Of a stretch of DNA of 64,000 bases, positions 11,800 through 24,566 are shown in pieces. The notes beneath the pieces are model-generated. The model had not been told where the DNA came from and made no database searches. It saw nothing but the letters and a program-made list of their open reading frames with translations. Position 1 is the stretch's first letter. Each line of letters begins with the position of its first letter. The DNA is from Jacaranda mimosifolia (Eukaryota > Streptophyta > Magnoliopsida > Lamiales > Bignoniaceae): assembly GCA_018894105.1 (NCBI GenBank), contig CM032124.1:3209501-3273500 (forward strand), read 5' to 3'. The translations under genes were made by a program, and so were the position numbers.

Positions 11800-12120
11800 A
11801 ATTCAAATTTTCAATATTTAAATTGTGAGTTGCAGTATAGATCTCCAATTCAGTATTATGTTCTAGTTTTTTTTATAGCAAAATTCAAGTTTTCAATGTT
11901 TTAAGTTTGAGTTTGTAGTGCAGAAAACCTCCAAATTAGTATGCTGTGCAGTTTTTTTTTCTGTACAAAAATTGAAACTTTTAGTAATTAAATTGTGAGT
12001 TGCAGTATACAAAACCTCCAGTTCAATACTCTATGTAAGCCATTTTAGTACAAAATTTAACTTTCAGTATTTAAATTGTAAGTTGTTCTTCCGAAACCTC
12101 CAATATAGTATTTGTATAGT
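11800..12120. repeat. ~85-bp degenerate tandem repeat, about 4 copies
   Basis: The block TTT(A)AATTGTGAGTTGCAGTA..AACCTCCAATTCAGTAT recurs at about 11815, 11900, 11985 and 12070 with indels. It lies directly upstream of the transposon-type ORF at 12126. Confidence 0.6.
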
Positions 12121-12125
12121 TATGT

Positions 12126-12434
12126 ATGTCTCTCTTTTCTGCAAAAATAATGGTTAAAACTAAGGGACCTACACATCAAACTACCAAAGGTAACACAGAC
12201 TTCGAGCTCTATTCTCAGTGCTCTCCAAGGTACTTTAAAAATATTATGAAAGAGTTGGATGGTAAGATGAGCTTTAGACACACTAAAGCACTAAAAAGAA
12301 TCCCATTTTTTGTGTACCTTAAAATGATTAACTTGAATAAATTGAGTATTAATAGTATTTTTAGAGTTGAAGCTCTCCTAAGAAGGTTTGATTTACAATC
12401 TCAAAATTTATACATATTACGCATAATTAGATAG
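12126..12434 (+). pseudogene. transposon-associated ORF fragment (plant mobile-domain/Ulp1-MULE type N-terminus)
   Basis: A 102-codon open frame. After MVKTKGPTHQTTKGN it reads SQCSPRYFKNIMKEL, then RHTKALKRIPFFVYLKM. This resembles the N-terminal CSPxYFxxIxxxLxxxxxxxLxxxPF pattern of proteins carried by some plant MULEs with Ulp1-like domains. That recognition is from memory of the pattern and is moderate at best. No downstream protease or transposase continues, so it is probably a decayed fragment. Confidence 0.35.
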
Positions 12435-13353
12435 TCTTATCATTGTATATTCTATATGATGCATAAGCAAGAAAAGCATATGTAGCTCTCTATTGGTTTT
12501 CCCTTTCATCAATCAAATCAGGGACAAACCCCATTATAAAGGTTAAACATTTATATTTTACAAAAAGACTAACTTTTAAGGGTTAAGTGGGACTGCTGAC
12601 CCCATAAACCCCATATGGCTCCTCCTTTGATTTTCTTTCACTTTCTATGAGGATTTCACAATTATACACATTAAACATCATTATCGATCATAGATTAAAA
12701 TGTTATTGGATTAAAATTTTGTCATCCTTATATTTAATCTTCTCCTTTGAACATAACGAGGGATTTGATTAGATTGATTCAAATTGAATATACATATTTT
12801 GATTATTATATGAAAGATGTACATATTTTGATTATTTATATGAAAGATGTATATTAAAAGTATAAAATTATTCCTTTTTATTGAGGAAGTTAATCACAAT
12901 AAACAGAAGCAATAGATGTGCAAGTTTCTTCTTCTGCAAAAGGAATTATGCTACAAATAGCTGTACAAGAAAGGGAACTAAGCATAGTTAAAAGCACATT
13001 ATGAAGTTTGATAAAAATTTATGTCACACTCACATAGATTACTTTCTTTAGAGGCGCTTGAAAAGAAGTGACCCATCGGTGAACCTAGTAGCTCAAGTTA
13101 GTGATATCTTTTATCTTGTAGATAATCAACTGACCTATATCACCTAATAGGAATTTTCGGGCCAATAGAGATTCAATAAAAATAAATCGATGATTCAAAA
13201 CTTATGTCATACTCAATTACATACTTGGAGCACCTACGAACTTGACCAATTAACTATATATTTTCATTTACCAAATGGGATAATTTGAAAGTTTTTCATA
13301 TGTTATTCTTTGATTATCCTTTTATTCTTTCGATAAACTCTAATAAAACGACA
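12435..13353. other. intergenic with dispersed repeat
   Basis: About 12515-12670 is repeated at about 16535-16690 (shared words: CCCATTATAAA, TAAAGGTT/TAAGGGTT, GACCCCA(T/C)AAACCCCA, CTCCT followed by TTTCTCTTTCA-like sequence, and a TTTCACA end). The rest is AT-rich with no gene seen. Confidence 0.5.
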
Positions 13354-13840
13354 TCTATATGTATATCTATTAATTCTATACTACCAATAAAAGTATGAAT
13401 AGATAGTATTTCTTCTATTTATGTGAGGATAAGAATATCCCTATCTAATAAAATTATCACATCCAATACATGCGATTTAATGATAATTACAATTATATTA
13501 TATTTATTTTTAATTTGATTAACACAAAACAATAACTACATTAAATTAACCAAATCAAATCTTTCAACTTAACAAATGAAAATACATCAATTAATGTGTA
13601 TACATTTTATTTATTACATTTATTCTAAATCAAATGTACTTTTTTTAAAATCAAATGTATTTTTAATCAGACTTATGGAAAATAGCAATCACATTAAATT
13701 AATTAAATGAAAATTTTCTACTTAGAAGTCTATTATATATTGAAATTTATTCTTCTAGGTACTTATTTATTTGGATTCATAGAAAATAACAATTAAATTT
13801 CTATTAATTAATTAATATCATATCCCAACACTAATATTAT
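13354..13840. mobile_element. Helitron left-end fragment, third copy of the family
   Basis: It starts TCTATATG after an A, passes through TCTATACTACCAATAAAAGTATGAAT, then AATAAAATTATCACAT and the AT-rich arms seen at the left ends of the Helitrons at 35331 and 57638. Homology fades near 13840. No clear CTAG 3' terminus with a hairpin was found, so it is probably truncated. Confidence 0.6.
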
Positions 13841-15239
13841 TTTTATCGTTGAAATTCAAGACCAACCTCGATCTCACTCGTATGACCTCAATCTCACGAT
13901 TGAAGCTTACGACGTTAATCAATGGAAATGGACGGCCATTCTATGAAGAATTAAATGATAAAACATAATATTTCTTATCAAGTAAAAATATTTGTTTGAA
14001 TCCAATATATTCACTAGTCCAGCTGGAATCTTACGGCTAGTTTGGTTGTGTTTCAAGCCCCATCCTTAACCATTTTATCATGTTCCAAATTTGGGTATGA
14101 TAATGTTCCTACAATTAAAGGATTCATAAATACTGAGTTATGGTAATCAAAACATACTAAAATTCATATAATACTATTATTAAATTTCAAAAGTATCACA
14201 GTTAAAAACAATTCAGATCCTTAAACTTTGAAATCAAGTGCCTATATTTAAAAATTAATTCTAACTATTACAATCCTTAAAAAATTATCTTAAAATAATA
14301 ATTAAAAAATTTTAAGTAATAACTCAAACTTTAGTTGAAATTAATATCATCTCGCCAACATCAAAATTGATCATCCTTTCTATTTTCAAATAAATTATCT
14401 GGAAAAATAGTTATAAAATAGTATAAACGATAAATCACCTAGTAAAATTTCATTAGCTTCGATTATATTTCAACAAATTTAATACGTAATATAAAAAGAA
14501 AAAATTAAAAAGATAATGTTTTTCTTTCCAGATAGCTCAAATCCATTAAAGTGACCATATATATATATATATATATATTGATATGTAACTAATATGTAAC
14601 GTAGTTCTAGTGAGATGTTCCATTTATTCTATCAAAATAAGAATTTGATGGTGGTAAAATATAATATTTTATAATATTTAACTGTTTAAATGCATATTTT
14701 CAAAAAAATCATGGTGCAACAGTGCAAGCTCAAAGTAAAAAGAATGTTCTACCAAAAGAATAGGTTTAGAACATATTATATACATTTTTAAAAAGTTGGA
14801 AGATAATCCGCACCTTCTAGAAGATTAAGAAAAGGTAAGATATATCAGCTTTTTACTCATTTTAAACTAGTTGGAGTCAAAATTCTGAATTCAATACTTT
14901 CCTTCAAAAGTTAAGACTACCTTATGTTGTTTTTTCTACCCTTAATTCAATAAAGATGGAAGTATCATTATAGTTTGAAATTTTTAACTGTATATTTTGA
15001 TGTGGGCAAGATAAAATGGGTTTGCTTTTCTATATTTCCACTTGAACTACTAGTTGCGACCCAACTTAATGACTTAACAGAACAAGTTATGACGAGGGCC
15101 ATTGAATTTCACGAAAGTTGAACTGTTTAAATGAAGCTATCTTACTAACTATCTTTCATCTTAGGGATGCCAATAGGAGTGGTAGTGCCATCCCCGCCCT
15201 TGCCTCTATTCCCAATAATGCGTTGTAGACATATTAACT
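13841..15239. other. AT-rich repeat-derived intergenic DNA
   Basis: 13845-14010 is the second copy of the dispersed repeat at 6620-6770. An (AT)n run lies at about 14555-14578. No gene recognised. Confidence 0.4.
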
Positions 15240-15950
15240 TCGACCAATTGATAAGTGATATGTATAAAATAATATGTTGGATATTTGATACTATCTCTTG
15301 ATATTTGATATTATTTTTCCAAAGAGATAACTCTCAAAGAAGTTTAAATCAATTTGGAAGTCCTTCATCAAGCATCTATATAAAGGGTGACCAAAGCTCA
15401 TTCCAGACGCAACACAAATTCCAGGAAGTGAGAGGAACGTTTAAGGAGGCAAGCAATTCTCTCAATCAAATTTAAGGAGATCCACGAAATTTAAGGTATT
15501 TTTCGCATAACTCATCATATTTTGGTATTTGATTCGAGATTAAGATGCGGAACCCTCAAATTGGCGTTATTTTATTCAAATTAAATTCAAGGAGATCTAC
15601 TACGTTCAAGGCGTTCTTCACGAAGCTCATATTTTTTGGCATTTGACTCGAGATTAAGATGCAAAGCCTCGAATTGGCGTTATTTTCTTCAAATCAAATT
15701 TAAGAAGATCTACGGCGTTCAAGACATGTTTTGCGGAGCTCATTAAGTTCAAGATCATAGTTGGGAAGGAAGAATCAAAGGATTAAATTAAAAATTGAAT
15801 CCACATATGATAGATTTTAATTTTATTTTATTTATACAAATTTTCTTATCTTGTAATTTTATTTATTGCAAATAAAAAAATTTGCGCTTACATGCATATC
15901 TATTCACAACTTCTGAGGTGGAATTGGTATCCAATTTGGGGGTCCCATTA
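15240..15950 (+). mobile_element. LTR/5'-leader remnant with ~115-bp tandem repeats
   Basis: CATCTATATAAAGGG (about 15374) looks like an LTR TATA box. Downstream, a ~115-bp unit (GGAGATCTAC..GAGATTAAGATGC..AATTGGCGTTATTTT) is repeated about 2.5 times between 15470 and 15740. GGAATTGGTATCCAATTTGG near 15920 resembles a degenerate TGGTATCAGAGC-type primer-binding site. No gag follows. The class is not determinable. Confidence 0.4.
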
Positions 15951-18180
15951 ACTTTTATTTTTAAAAAAAAAAAAAATACATAAGTTTTCATAAAAGTTTG
16001 TAATAAGCAAAATCAATCACGAAATCATATAAATTTCTTAATAAAGTAAATGTTCATGCAACATAAAATTAAAACTCAAAGTCATTATAATTAAAATTAA
16101 AAAATATTAAGTCATATCTAAAATATATTTGAAAATGTAAATTAAAGATCAATATTATAATATAAGGAACATTTTTGTAATTTTACTTAATGCGTATGGT
16201 ACTCCACCTTTATTTATTAAAAGGATAAAATTTTATGTTTGTGCTTGCTGGGTGTAGGGGTGAGGTGGGGTTAAGGGTCCTCCATACCGTGTCGGAATAA
16301 ACATTGTGAAATTCTCGAGTATTAAACAAATTGAATCGTTGTATTCCATCTCTATATATATGAACGGTACTCTCATTCATTTACAAACTTCTAACTTGAG
16401 TGTTGTAGTTTTTCGTCGGACTTATCAGTGAACCTAATACTTGTATTTGATTTTAAGTTCATATAATTGTTTTTACCCAAAGATAATTCGAATTCTAGTC
16501 AAAAGAAAAACTTTTCATACTTACATCATATAAATCAAAAACAAGGAACTCCATTATAAAAACATTTATTATATTATATAAAGAATAACTTTAAAGGTTG
16601 AGTGGGTCTATTGACCCCACAAACCCCAATCGGGCCATGGTTCCTCCTATATTTCTCTTTCATTTTCCGCAAGAATTTCACATTGTGCTTGGGCCGTCTC
16701 AATAAAATTGGAGGTTTAAGGTGAAATATAAAAATAAGGCCTTTAATATGTATAAAATTTTAATTTTTAATACACATCTTTTTAATAATAATTTCATATT
16801 TTATAGAAGGAAAAAAAAAACTTCTTATATAAAATATTATTATATAAATTTTATTCTATGGCTTTTTTGAGGTAGAAAATTATTAACTATACTTTAACGA
16901 TTAATTTCATCTAACATTCCTTTTTAATTAATAGCATACCCATTTTATCTTTCTTAAATATTGACAGATTTTATTAATTTCAATTTTGAGCAACTTATTT
17001 TGGAAAAATAAAAATAAATCTAAGAAATAAAATCTTGATTTGTACTAAAAGAGAATTAATGCTAATATTATTTAGTGATTAACATTGAAAAAGAATGATT
17101 GAGATAGGGTTTTGATACGTAAAAGAATAAGAATTAAAAGGTTAGTGGAGATTTAGGAGAATCAAAAGTAATAAAATTTAAATTTATATATTTTTAATTA
17201 ATTATTTATTGTAAGTTTAACTAATAAGGCCCCCAAATTAAAGGCCTTATACCTTTTTTAGGCCTAAATTGTTTGAAAAAGAATATATATATATATATAT
17301 ATATATGAGGTTCCAAACTAAAAATCTAATTTTTTTAAGCTTATAGTGTAAAACAATAAAAAAAAATGGTTTTATATTTTTATTTTTAAGATCTAAAATA
17401 TAAAAGAAAATACATATAAGAGGCCCCCAAATAGCGGCCACCTTTCTTTGTTAAAGGTGGAGGAGTTCCTACCTTGTACGCCACATATTACTCATTATTT
17501 TGATAGATCGATCTCACATGTTATTCTTTATCTCAGTACAGCCTTGATGGATGTATTTTTCGAGGCCTTTTTTCTCCATTTTATTCTAATGGTTTGCATG
17601 TATTTTTATTTAAAATATTTATTTTAATTTCAATTCTTCATACACTAACGTCAACAAAATTAAATAAAACTCAACACATTTAAGTGTTAGCTTATCACTT
17701 TGAAACAATTAGGCTCTACTCTTCTACGTTTTTCATAAATATTTTTTAACTTCCAAAAAAATTTAAAATGAAGATACATTCCTCAAAAAAAATTTCCAAA
17801 ACATTCAAATTTTATCCCAAAAAAATTCCTCTCAATTCAACCCAAAACCCCTACACCCTAAAAACTACATTTACTCCTTCATTTTCTTACTTTATTTATC
17901 ACATCACTCATTTTTTTATCATTTTTTCATTTCATTCATTCACGCATATATATTATTATATTATTATTATATATATACTATAAGGCTCGATGCACGTGGC
18001 AATAATGCCACGGCGTGTGCGCTGTTTTTTCATATATTTTTTCCTGCAGATTTACCCAAAACGAACACCCTACTGAGCCTATGTTGCTACATGTGATTCT
18101 ACATCCTGAAGTGTTGTTTGTGCACACTTCAGGGTGTGCAACTTACCAAAAAAAAAAAAAAAAAAAAAAAGGAAGTGTTG
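15951..18180. other. AT-rich intergenic DNA
   Basis: It holds the second copy of the 12515 repeat (16535-16690), a stretch from about 16690 to 17460 with GGCCCCCAAAT-type words at both sides that may be a degraded transposon, and (AT)n runs (about 17285-17306). No gene found. Confidence 0.4.
18104..18171. other. 10-bp perfect hairpin followed by poly(A)
   Basis: CCTGAAGTGT and its complement ACACTTCAGG form a stem with a short loop (about 18104-18131), followed by about 22 A residues at 18149-18170, immediately before the solo LTR. It could be the 3' tail of an old retroposon. Confidence 0.45.
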
Positions 18181-20879
18181 TGTAACACCCAAATTATAGA
18201 AATATTAGTAATTAAAATTGTTAATAATAAGTATTTAGAAATTTGGTCTTAAATAAATAAAATTTGAATTATGTGGGTTTTAGTAGAATTTAGAGAAATT
18301 TTGAGGGTGAGAAAGTAATTCAGCAAGACCTAGTTGACCGAAATTCAAAACTGCGGGGGCCGAAGTGTAAGAAATCAAACTTTAAGGCCTGAAATGAAAG
18401 AGCTCGGGCTTTTTGTAAGGCAGCTTAAAATCTGGGGGTGCAGAATGTAAACGGTGGAAAGATTAGGGGTGGTCGGTGATAATAACAACAATTTGGTTAT
18501 ATATATATATTGAGGACCGAAGTTTCTCAAATTCTCAAACGCAACCCCAAATCAGTCGTGCTTGGTTTAGCTCCGTTCTGCCTCAAAACTCAATTCTGAT
18601 CCACTAGGATTGTTCCTTACCTCACCCCGAGCTCAATCATTCTAAATTTTAAGAGAAACAACCATGGAAAAAGGGTGAAAGAGTGGTCGGTGGGAGGAGG
18701 TTCACAGTGGTGGTCGGTGGTGTATATTTTCGTGCTAAAGCTTGAAAATAACTACTAGGTTGTGTTGGGTTTATCATAGGGAGCACACTGGTATCTTCGA
18801 ATTGAATTTTCATGGCCGGAAGAGGGAGAATTTTAGGAAAAACATGTGCGATGGCGGACGGCGGCTCAGCCATGGTTCGCGGCGAAATTCACTAGCGGGA
18901 AGGAGGAAATAGGTGAAATTAGTTTGGGGGTTGGGTTAGAGGGGGCGCACCTTGGGGTGGTGGTGATTAAGTGGTCAGCGGCAGTCAACGACGGCACTCC
19001 GGCGACTCAAAAATAGAAGATTCGGCTCGTTATTCTAGACGCGTCTCGGCAGGAATCGAGTTGTGAATTGGACCATAACTAGTCCAATTAGGTACATTTT
19101 GATTTTATTGGATTGATTTATTTTAAGTTAATTTGATTTGAACTTAAATCAAATTGGGCATGGATTCAGACTTTGAGTTGACCGACATATGATGTGATCT
19201 TCTATTTTTGGACTTGTAATTACAGACTTAAGTATGAATTTGACTAGGATAAATCGAAGTAACTCGATTAGGGTAAATGACTGATATTAGGAATTATGAT
19301 TAAAAGGTCAACTTTCGGAACCTAATTATAGGAATTGGTGGATTAATCAAGGTGAAATCATGGACTATGATAATCTTATTCCAACCATATAGAGGTAATC
19401 TCGTTTCTAATAAATCTACTTTCCTTAAATAGGGAAATGGGGACCCCCTTAGGAACCAATACATTGTGATTTTATAAAAAGGTAATATTATTAAAATCCG
19501 ACTCTGATATTATGTTTAATGAATTAGGCAGAGAAAGTGCAGAGATCACCAGCGAGCAGGAGAACGCTGCTTGACAGGGACTATCAGATGAGTTGTGCTA
19601 GCTTCCTTGTTGGGGAAAGATTATCAATACCTATTATTACATCCTGTCATTTGTTCTGAATGTATTAATATTCTCCAACTGACTAGTGCTCGTTCCATGC
19701 TATTCTTAGTTCTCAGGTTGCTTAGCCGAATTGTTCGAGTTACCCTTGTTACTCGAAATTCTTAAATTATTGTCGCATAGACTGCAACTTTACCACAATT
19801 CTCTTCCACCAACTTTTAATAAAATTATTAGTTTCCGAAAAATAGTACTCCACATCGCTTTTTTTTTTTCTCTAAGCACTCCTCCTGGTATTAATTGACA
19901 TCGCTTTATATAAAACTAGGGAGTATGTGGAGGAAGCAAAAAGTCATTTTTGGAATATATTACCATGTTTCCTTGGAATGTGTCTCGTATTTACCTAGTG
20001 TTAATTATTTATCCTGATAATTGATGTATTAAATTATATGTTGTTGGATGTGTAAAACATTATCAGTGATCATATACTTAAGGTGGGCCCTAGGATCGGT
20101 TATGAAAAATGGCTGGGCGGAAAGATTCGCAGCGACAGGTCTTTCGGCTGATACCCGTACAAAATTATACAAACAATCCCTACTCATAGCAGGCTGGAGG
20201 TAGTCGGCTATTAGCAAGATTAGGCATGTAGCTAGCCATGTCCAGTGAGTGATTAAGTGTCCGAGCCGATCACTCAATGCTTTGGAGGAACAAGGATTTT
20301 TGTATTTTTTGAAAGTGGAGTGACAAGGTTGGAGAATTACCAACAGTTGGATTGTGAAAATATGTATAAATTGTATAAATTATTTTTATCTCTCTAATGA
20401 GTGCCTATATCTGAGGCAATAATTAAATGTATCCCGTTTGTTCATGATTTACCATGCAATCCCAGTATTTGATATATATCATGTTGTTTGCTCGTGCTAT
20501 CCCTATATATTGATCTCACTAAGTCATTTGGACTTATGCCATTGTACTGGTTATCTTATTCTTTCTCCCGATAAAGATGTGCAGGCTTGTGGGATCAAGT
20601 TTGACCGTACACATATTGTAAATAGTTTTCACCCTATGAACAGGCAGTGTTGAACTGTTAGGACCCTCTTGTAATATAGAGTGCTTCGAGAGCACCCTTT
20701 TGTTGTATATGGTGTACAGGTGTGAAGTGCCGATGGCTAATGCATATATATGTAGGAAAGTTCTTTCTCCTTTTGGTATAATTGCGACTTCTATACGTAC
20801 GTATTTAGGTGAGAATAGTCGCTAGAGTAGCAACCCTGCTTGAGGCCTTACCTCGGGTCAGTAGGGGCGTTACAAGTTG
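18176..20879 (+). mobile_element. solo LTR, large gypsy-type (TGTAACACCC..GGGCGTTACA), copy 1
   Basis: The LTR is 18181-20874. Ends TGTAACACCC and GGGCGTTACA are complementary; the flanks are TGTTG and AGTTG (4 of 5 identical). It shares the CTCACTAAGTC..GGACTTA motif near its 3' part with the LTRs at 42460 and 60261. Length (2.7 kb), ends and motif fit the Tekay/Del chromovirus lineage (inference). No internal domain and no second LTR, so it is a solo LTR. Small ORFs inside are not genes. Confidence 0.78.
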
Positions 20880-21296
20880 TTAGTGGGGACACTTATTTAA
20901 AAGTACCAAAAACACTTTTCACTTTTGTGATCAATCCCCATTTGATTTTTCTTAGAAAAAACTCCATAGTTTTGGTAAAATTTTAGAGATCACTCTCTAC
21001 TCACTTGATTTGACAAAAATGCCTTTAAGTATAATATTTTTCATTCATTTTTTCTCACTTCTTTTTCATCCAGACAAGCAAACAATAAACCCTATGATAC
21101 GTTCATTACTAGAAACAGAAAGGACAGAAAAAAACGCAACAAGCTCTACGGCGGGAATGAGAATAACGTCAGAGCCAAAAACCACCAACCCGACAGCTAC
21201 ACTGTCTTCTGCAATTTTTATTTTTATCACTTTCGGGCTTCATCTTCTTCTCAGTTTCTTCTCAGTTGCTTCTGAGTTTCTTATATTTTTTCGACA

Positions 21297-21632
21297 ATGT
21301 CAACCGATAGTGAAGCAAGTGTGTGCAATCAAGTGTTGGGGAGTTGCCGCTACAAAGACCAACTCCATATAATGTCAATTAAGGATAATATGACTTCAAT
21401 GGATATCTATATTAATCTCGCAAGAAAATGGAGTGAAATCAACGCCGAGCACTTCAGTTTGCAATAAATAACTCTGCATCAAAGATTGTATGTGCGTTTA
21501 ATTGATGACAATGATGTCATGAATATGGTCTTACTGCATTTGACATTGAATATGAATATTGTTGACATCCTGGTAAATCGAAAGGATGAATCAAACAGCA
21601 GAGAAAAGAAAAGTAGTGATGTTTTAAGATAA
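21297..21632 (+). pseudogene. MULE protein N-terminal (PB1-like) exon, decayed
   Basis: One frame from ATG to TAA with a single internal stop at 21465-21467. It reads MDIYINLARKWSEINAEHFSLQ, the stop, then YVRLIDDNDVMNMVLLHLTLNMNIVDILV. This matches the N-terminal region of plant MULE proteins, in which a conserved stretch ending in dynamic-range Asp pairs (DDNDVxNM) precedes a VDI-V strand. The rest of the protein resumes only at about 24567, beyond a 2.9-kb repeat array. Confidence 0.6.
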
Positions 21633-21649
21633 TATTTCTATAGAATCTA

Positions 21650-24566
21650 AACTGCATTGCAGTTTGTAAAGTTTTGTATTTAAAGTGTTCTGAAATTGCA
21701 CTCTGTTTATTTGAAAATATTTCTGTACTTGGAGCGTTTTACATTATACTTCATTGCAGTTAACATTGTACTACATCTCACAAAAATTATACTTTATTAT
21801 GTAAGTTTTATACTTCAAGTATTCTACTAAAGGATTAGCTAAAATTGTATTGCAACTTGTAGCGGTTTATACTTGAAGTGTTTCCAAATTGTATGTAATT
21901 TATACAAAATTATACTTTCTGTTTTCTAAAATTATTCATTTAACCAAAACTGTACTGAAGTTGCTAGGGTTTTATACTTTATTGTTCGAAAATTGTACTT
22001 CATTTTACACAAATTTGTACTCCAATTATCTAAAATTGTACTTCATTTCACTAAAATTGTACTCTATTATTTAAGTTTTATACTTCAAAGTGTTCTACTA
22101 ATTGATTGTCCAAAGTTATACTACTATTGCTAACGGTTTATACCTGAAGTGTTCAAAAACTGTACTTCATTTTTGCTTAAAATTGTACTTTAATTTTTTG
22201 AGATTATACTTTATTTTACAAAATCTTTACTTATTTATTGAAGGTCTATACTTTAAGGATTATATTCATCGATTATCCAAAATATATTGCAGTTGCTAGG
22301 GCTTTATACTTCAAGAGTTTGAAATTGTACTTCACTTTATCTAAAATTGTACATTTATTTTCTGAAATTATATTTTCTTTTGTATTTCATTTTACAGAAA
22401 TCTATACTTGTACTTCAATTATCTGAATCTATTATTTGACTTTCATGTTTTCTACTAATAAATTATCCAATTTATACTGCAATTGCTAAGATTTTATACT
22501 TCAAGTGTTCAAAAACTGTTCTTCACTTTATCAAAAATTGTACTTCTATTTTTTAAAATTATACTTCATTTTATACATCATTTTATTTAAATCTGTACTC
22601 TTGTCATTGAAGTTCTATACTTCAGATGTTCTCAAATTGTACTTCATTTTATCTAAACATGTACTCCATTCATTGAAGTTATATACTTCAAGTGTTCGAA
22701 ATTGTACTTCATTTTATCTGAACTAGTGCTTCAATTATCTAAATTTATTATTTAATTTAGAAGCGACTACTAATGGATTATCCAAAAATTATACTACAAT
22801 AGCTAAGGTTTTATACTTCAGGAGTTCTGAAATTGTACTTCACATTATCTAAAATTGTACTTCAATTTTCTGAATTTATACTTCAGTTCTTACATAATTT
22901 CACCTAAATCTGTATATTCTTTTCATTGAAGTTCTATAATTCAGGTGTTCTAAAATTGTATTTCACTTTGTCTAATATTGTACTTCTATTTTTTGAAATC
23001 ATACTTCCTTTTATACATCATTTTACCTAAACTTGTACTCCATTCATTAAAGTTCTATACTTCAAATATCTCAAGTTGTACTTCATTTCATCTGAACTTA
23101 TACTTTAATTACATGAACCTATTATTTAATTTTGAAGCATCTACTATGTATTATCTAAAAATTATACTGCAATAGCTAAGGTTTTATACTTCAGTTGTTC
23201 TGAAATTGTACTTTACTTTATCAAAATTGTACCTACATTTTTGAAAGTATACTTTAATTTTTACATAATTTCACCTAAATCTGTATTCTTTTCAATGAAG
23301 TTTTGTACTCTAGAAGTTCTGAAATAGTACTTCACTTTGTCTAAAATTATACTTCTATTTCTTTAAATTATACTTCATTTTATATATCACTTTACCTAAA
23401 CTTGTACTCCATTCATTGAAGTTCTATACTTCAAGTGTCTAAAATTGTACTTCACTTTATTTGAATGTTTACTCAGTTGTCTGAACCTATTATTTAATTT
23501 TGAATCGTCTACTAATATATTATTCAAAAATTATACTACAATAGCTAAGGTTTTGTACTTCAGTTGTTTTAAAATTGTACTTCATTTTATATAAAATTGT
23601 ACTTAGATTTTTTGAAATTATACTTCAGTTTTTACATAATTTAACCTAAATCTGTATTCTTTTCAATGAAGTTCTATACTTCAGGTGTTTTCAAATTGTA
23701 CTTCACTTTGTCTAAAATTGTACTTCTATTTCTTTAAATTATACTTTATTTTATACATTATTTTACCTAAACTTGAACTCCATTCATTGAAGTTCTATAC
23801 TTCAAGTGTCTGAAATTGTACTTAATTTTATCCAAACTTATACTTCAATTATCTACACTTGTTATTTAATTTTGAAGCCTCTACTAATGAAAAATTCAAA
23901 AATTATACTACAATTGCTAAGGTTTTATACTTCAAGTGTTTTGAAATTGTACTTCAATTTTCTGAGCTTATATTTCAGTTCTTACATAATTTCACCTAAA
24001 TTTGTATTCTTTTCATTAAAGTTCTATACTTCAGGTGTTTTGAAATTATACTTCACTTCTTTTGCCTTTGTTTCTTAAAATTATACTTTATTTTATACAT
24101 CATTTTATCTAAATATGTACTCTTTCAATTGACGTTTTGTACTTCAGGTGTTCTGAAATTGTACTTCATTTTATTTTAACTTGTACTTCAATTTTCTAAA
24201 TCTCTTATTTAATTTTCAAATGTTCTACTAATGAATTATCCAAAAAATTATACTGCAATTGCTAAGGTTTTATACTTCTTGCGTTCTGAAATTGTACTTC
24301 TTTTTATATAAAATTATACTTAAGATTTTACGTAAAATTGTTCTCCATGATTTAAGTTTATAAAGTTATATTAATTTTGCACTTTATTTTACCTTTAGTT
24401 CTATACTTAAAGTGCTTTATTTATTTATTATCAAAAATTGTACTGCAATTGCTTGCCTTTTATACTTCTATTATTATGATTGTACTTTATTTATTTGAAA
24501 TTATACCACAATGCTGAATTATTCTACATATTATACTTTATTTTACCTAAAATTGTACTTCATTTG
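21650..24566. repeat. 2.9-kb two-level tandem array of TTGTACTTCA-type monomers inside a MULE
   Basis: Short units of about 25-35 bp built on AAATTGTACTTCATTTTATCTAA recur throughout. A second level is visible from the landmark GCTAAGGTTTTATACTTC at about 22488, 22803, 23176, 23540, 23913 and 24261, a period of about 315-373 bp; before that, similar landmarks lie about 160-200 bp apart. Most monomers carry a TGTAC core. It separates the two coding parts of the MULE and may be an intron or an internal expansion. Open frames here (Leu/Tyr/Phe-rich) are products of the repeat. Confidence 0.9.

Noticed and set aside
21889..24078. Series of 60-90 codon Leu/Tyr/Phe-rich open frames
   Set aside because: They are translations of the TTGTACTTCA array; similar peptides recur with the repeat period and no start context or domain is present.
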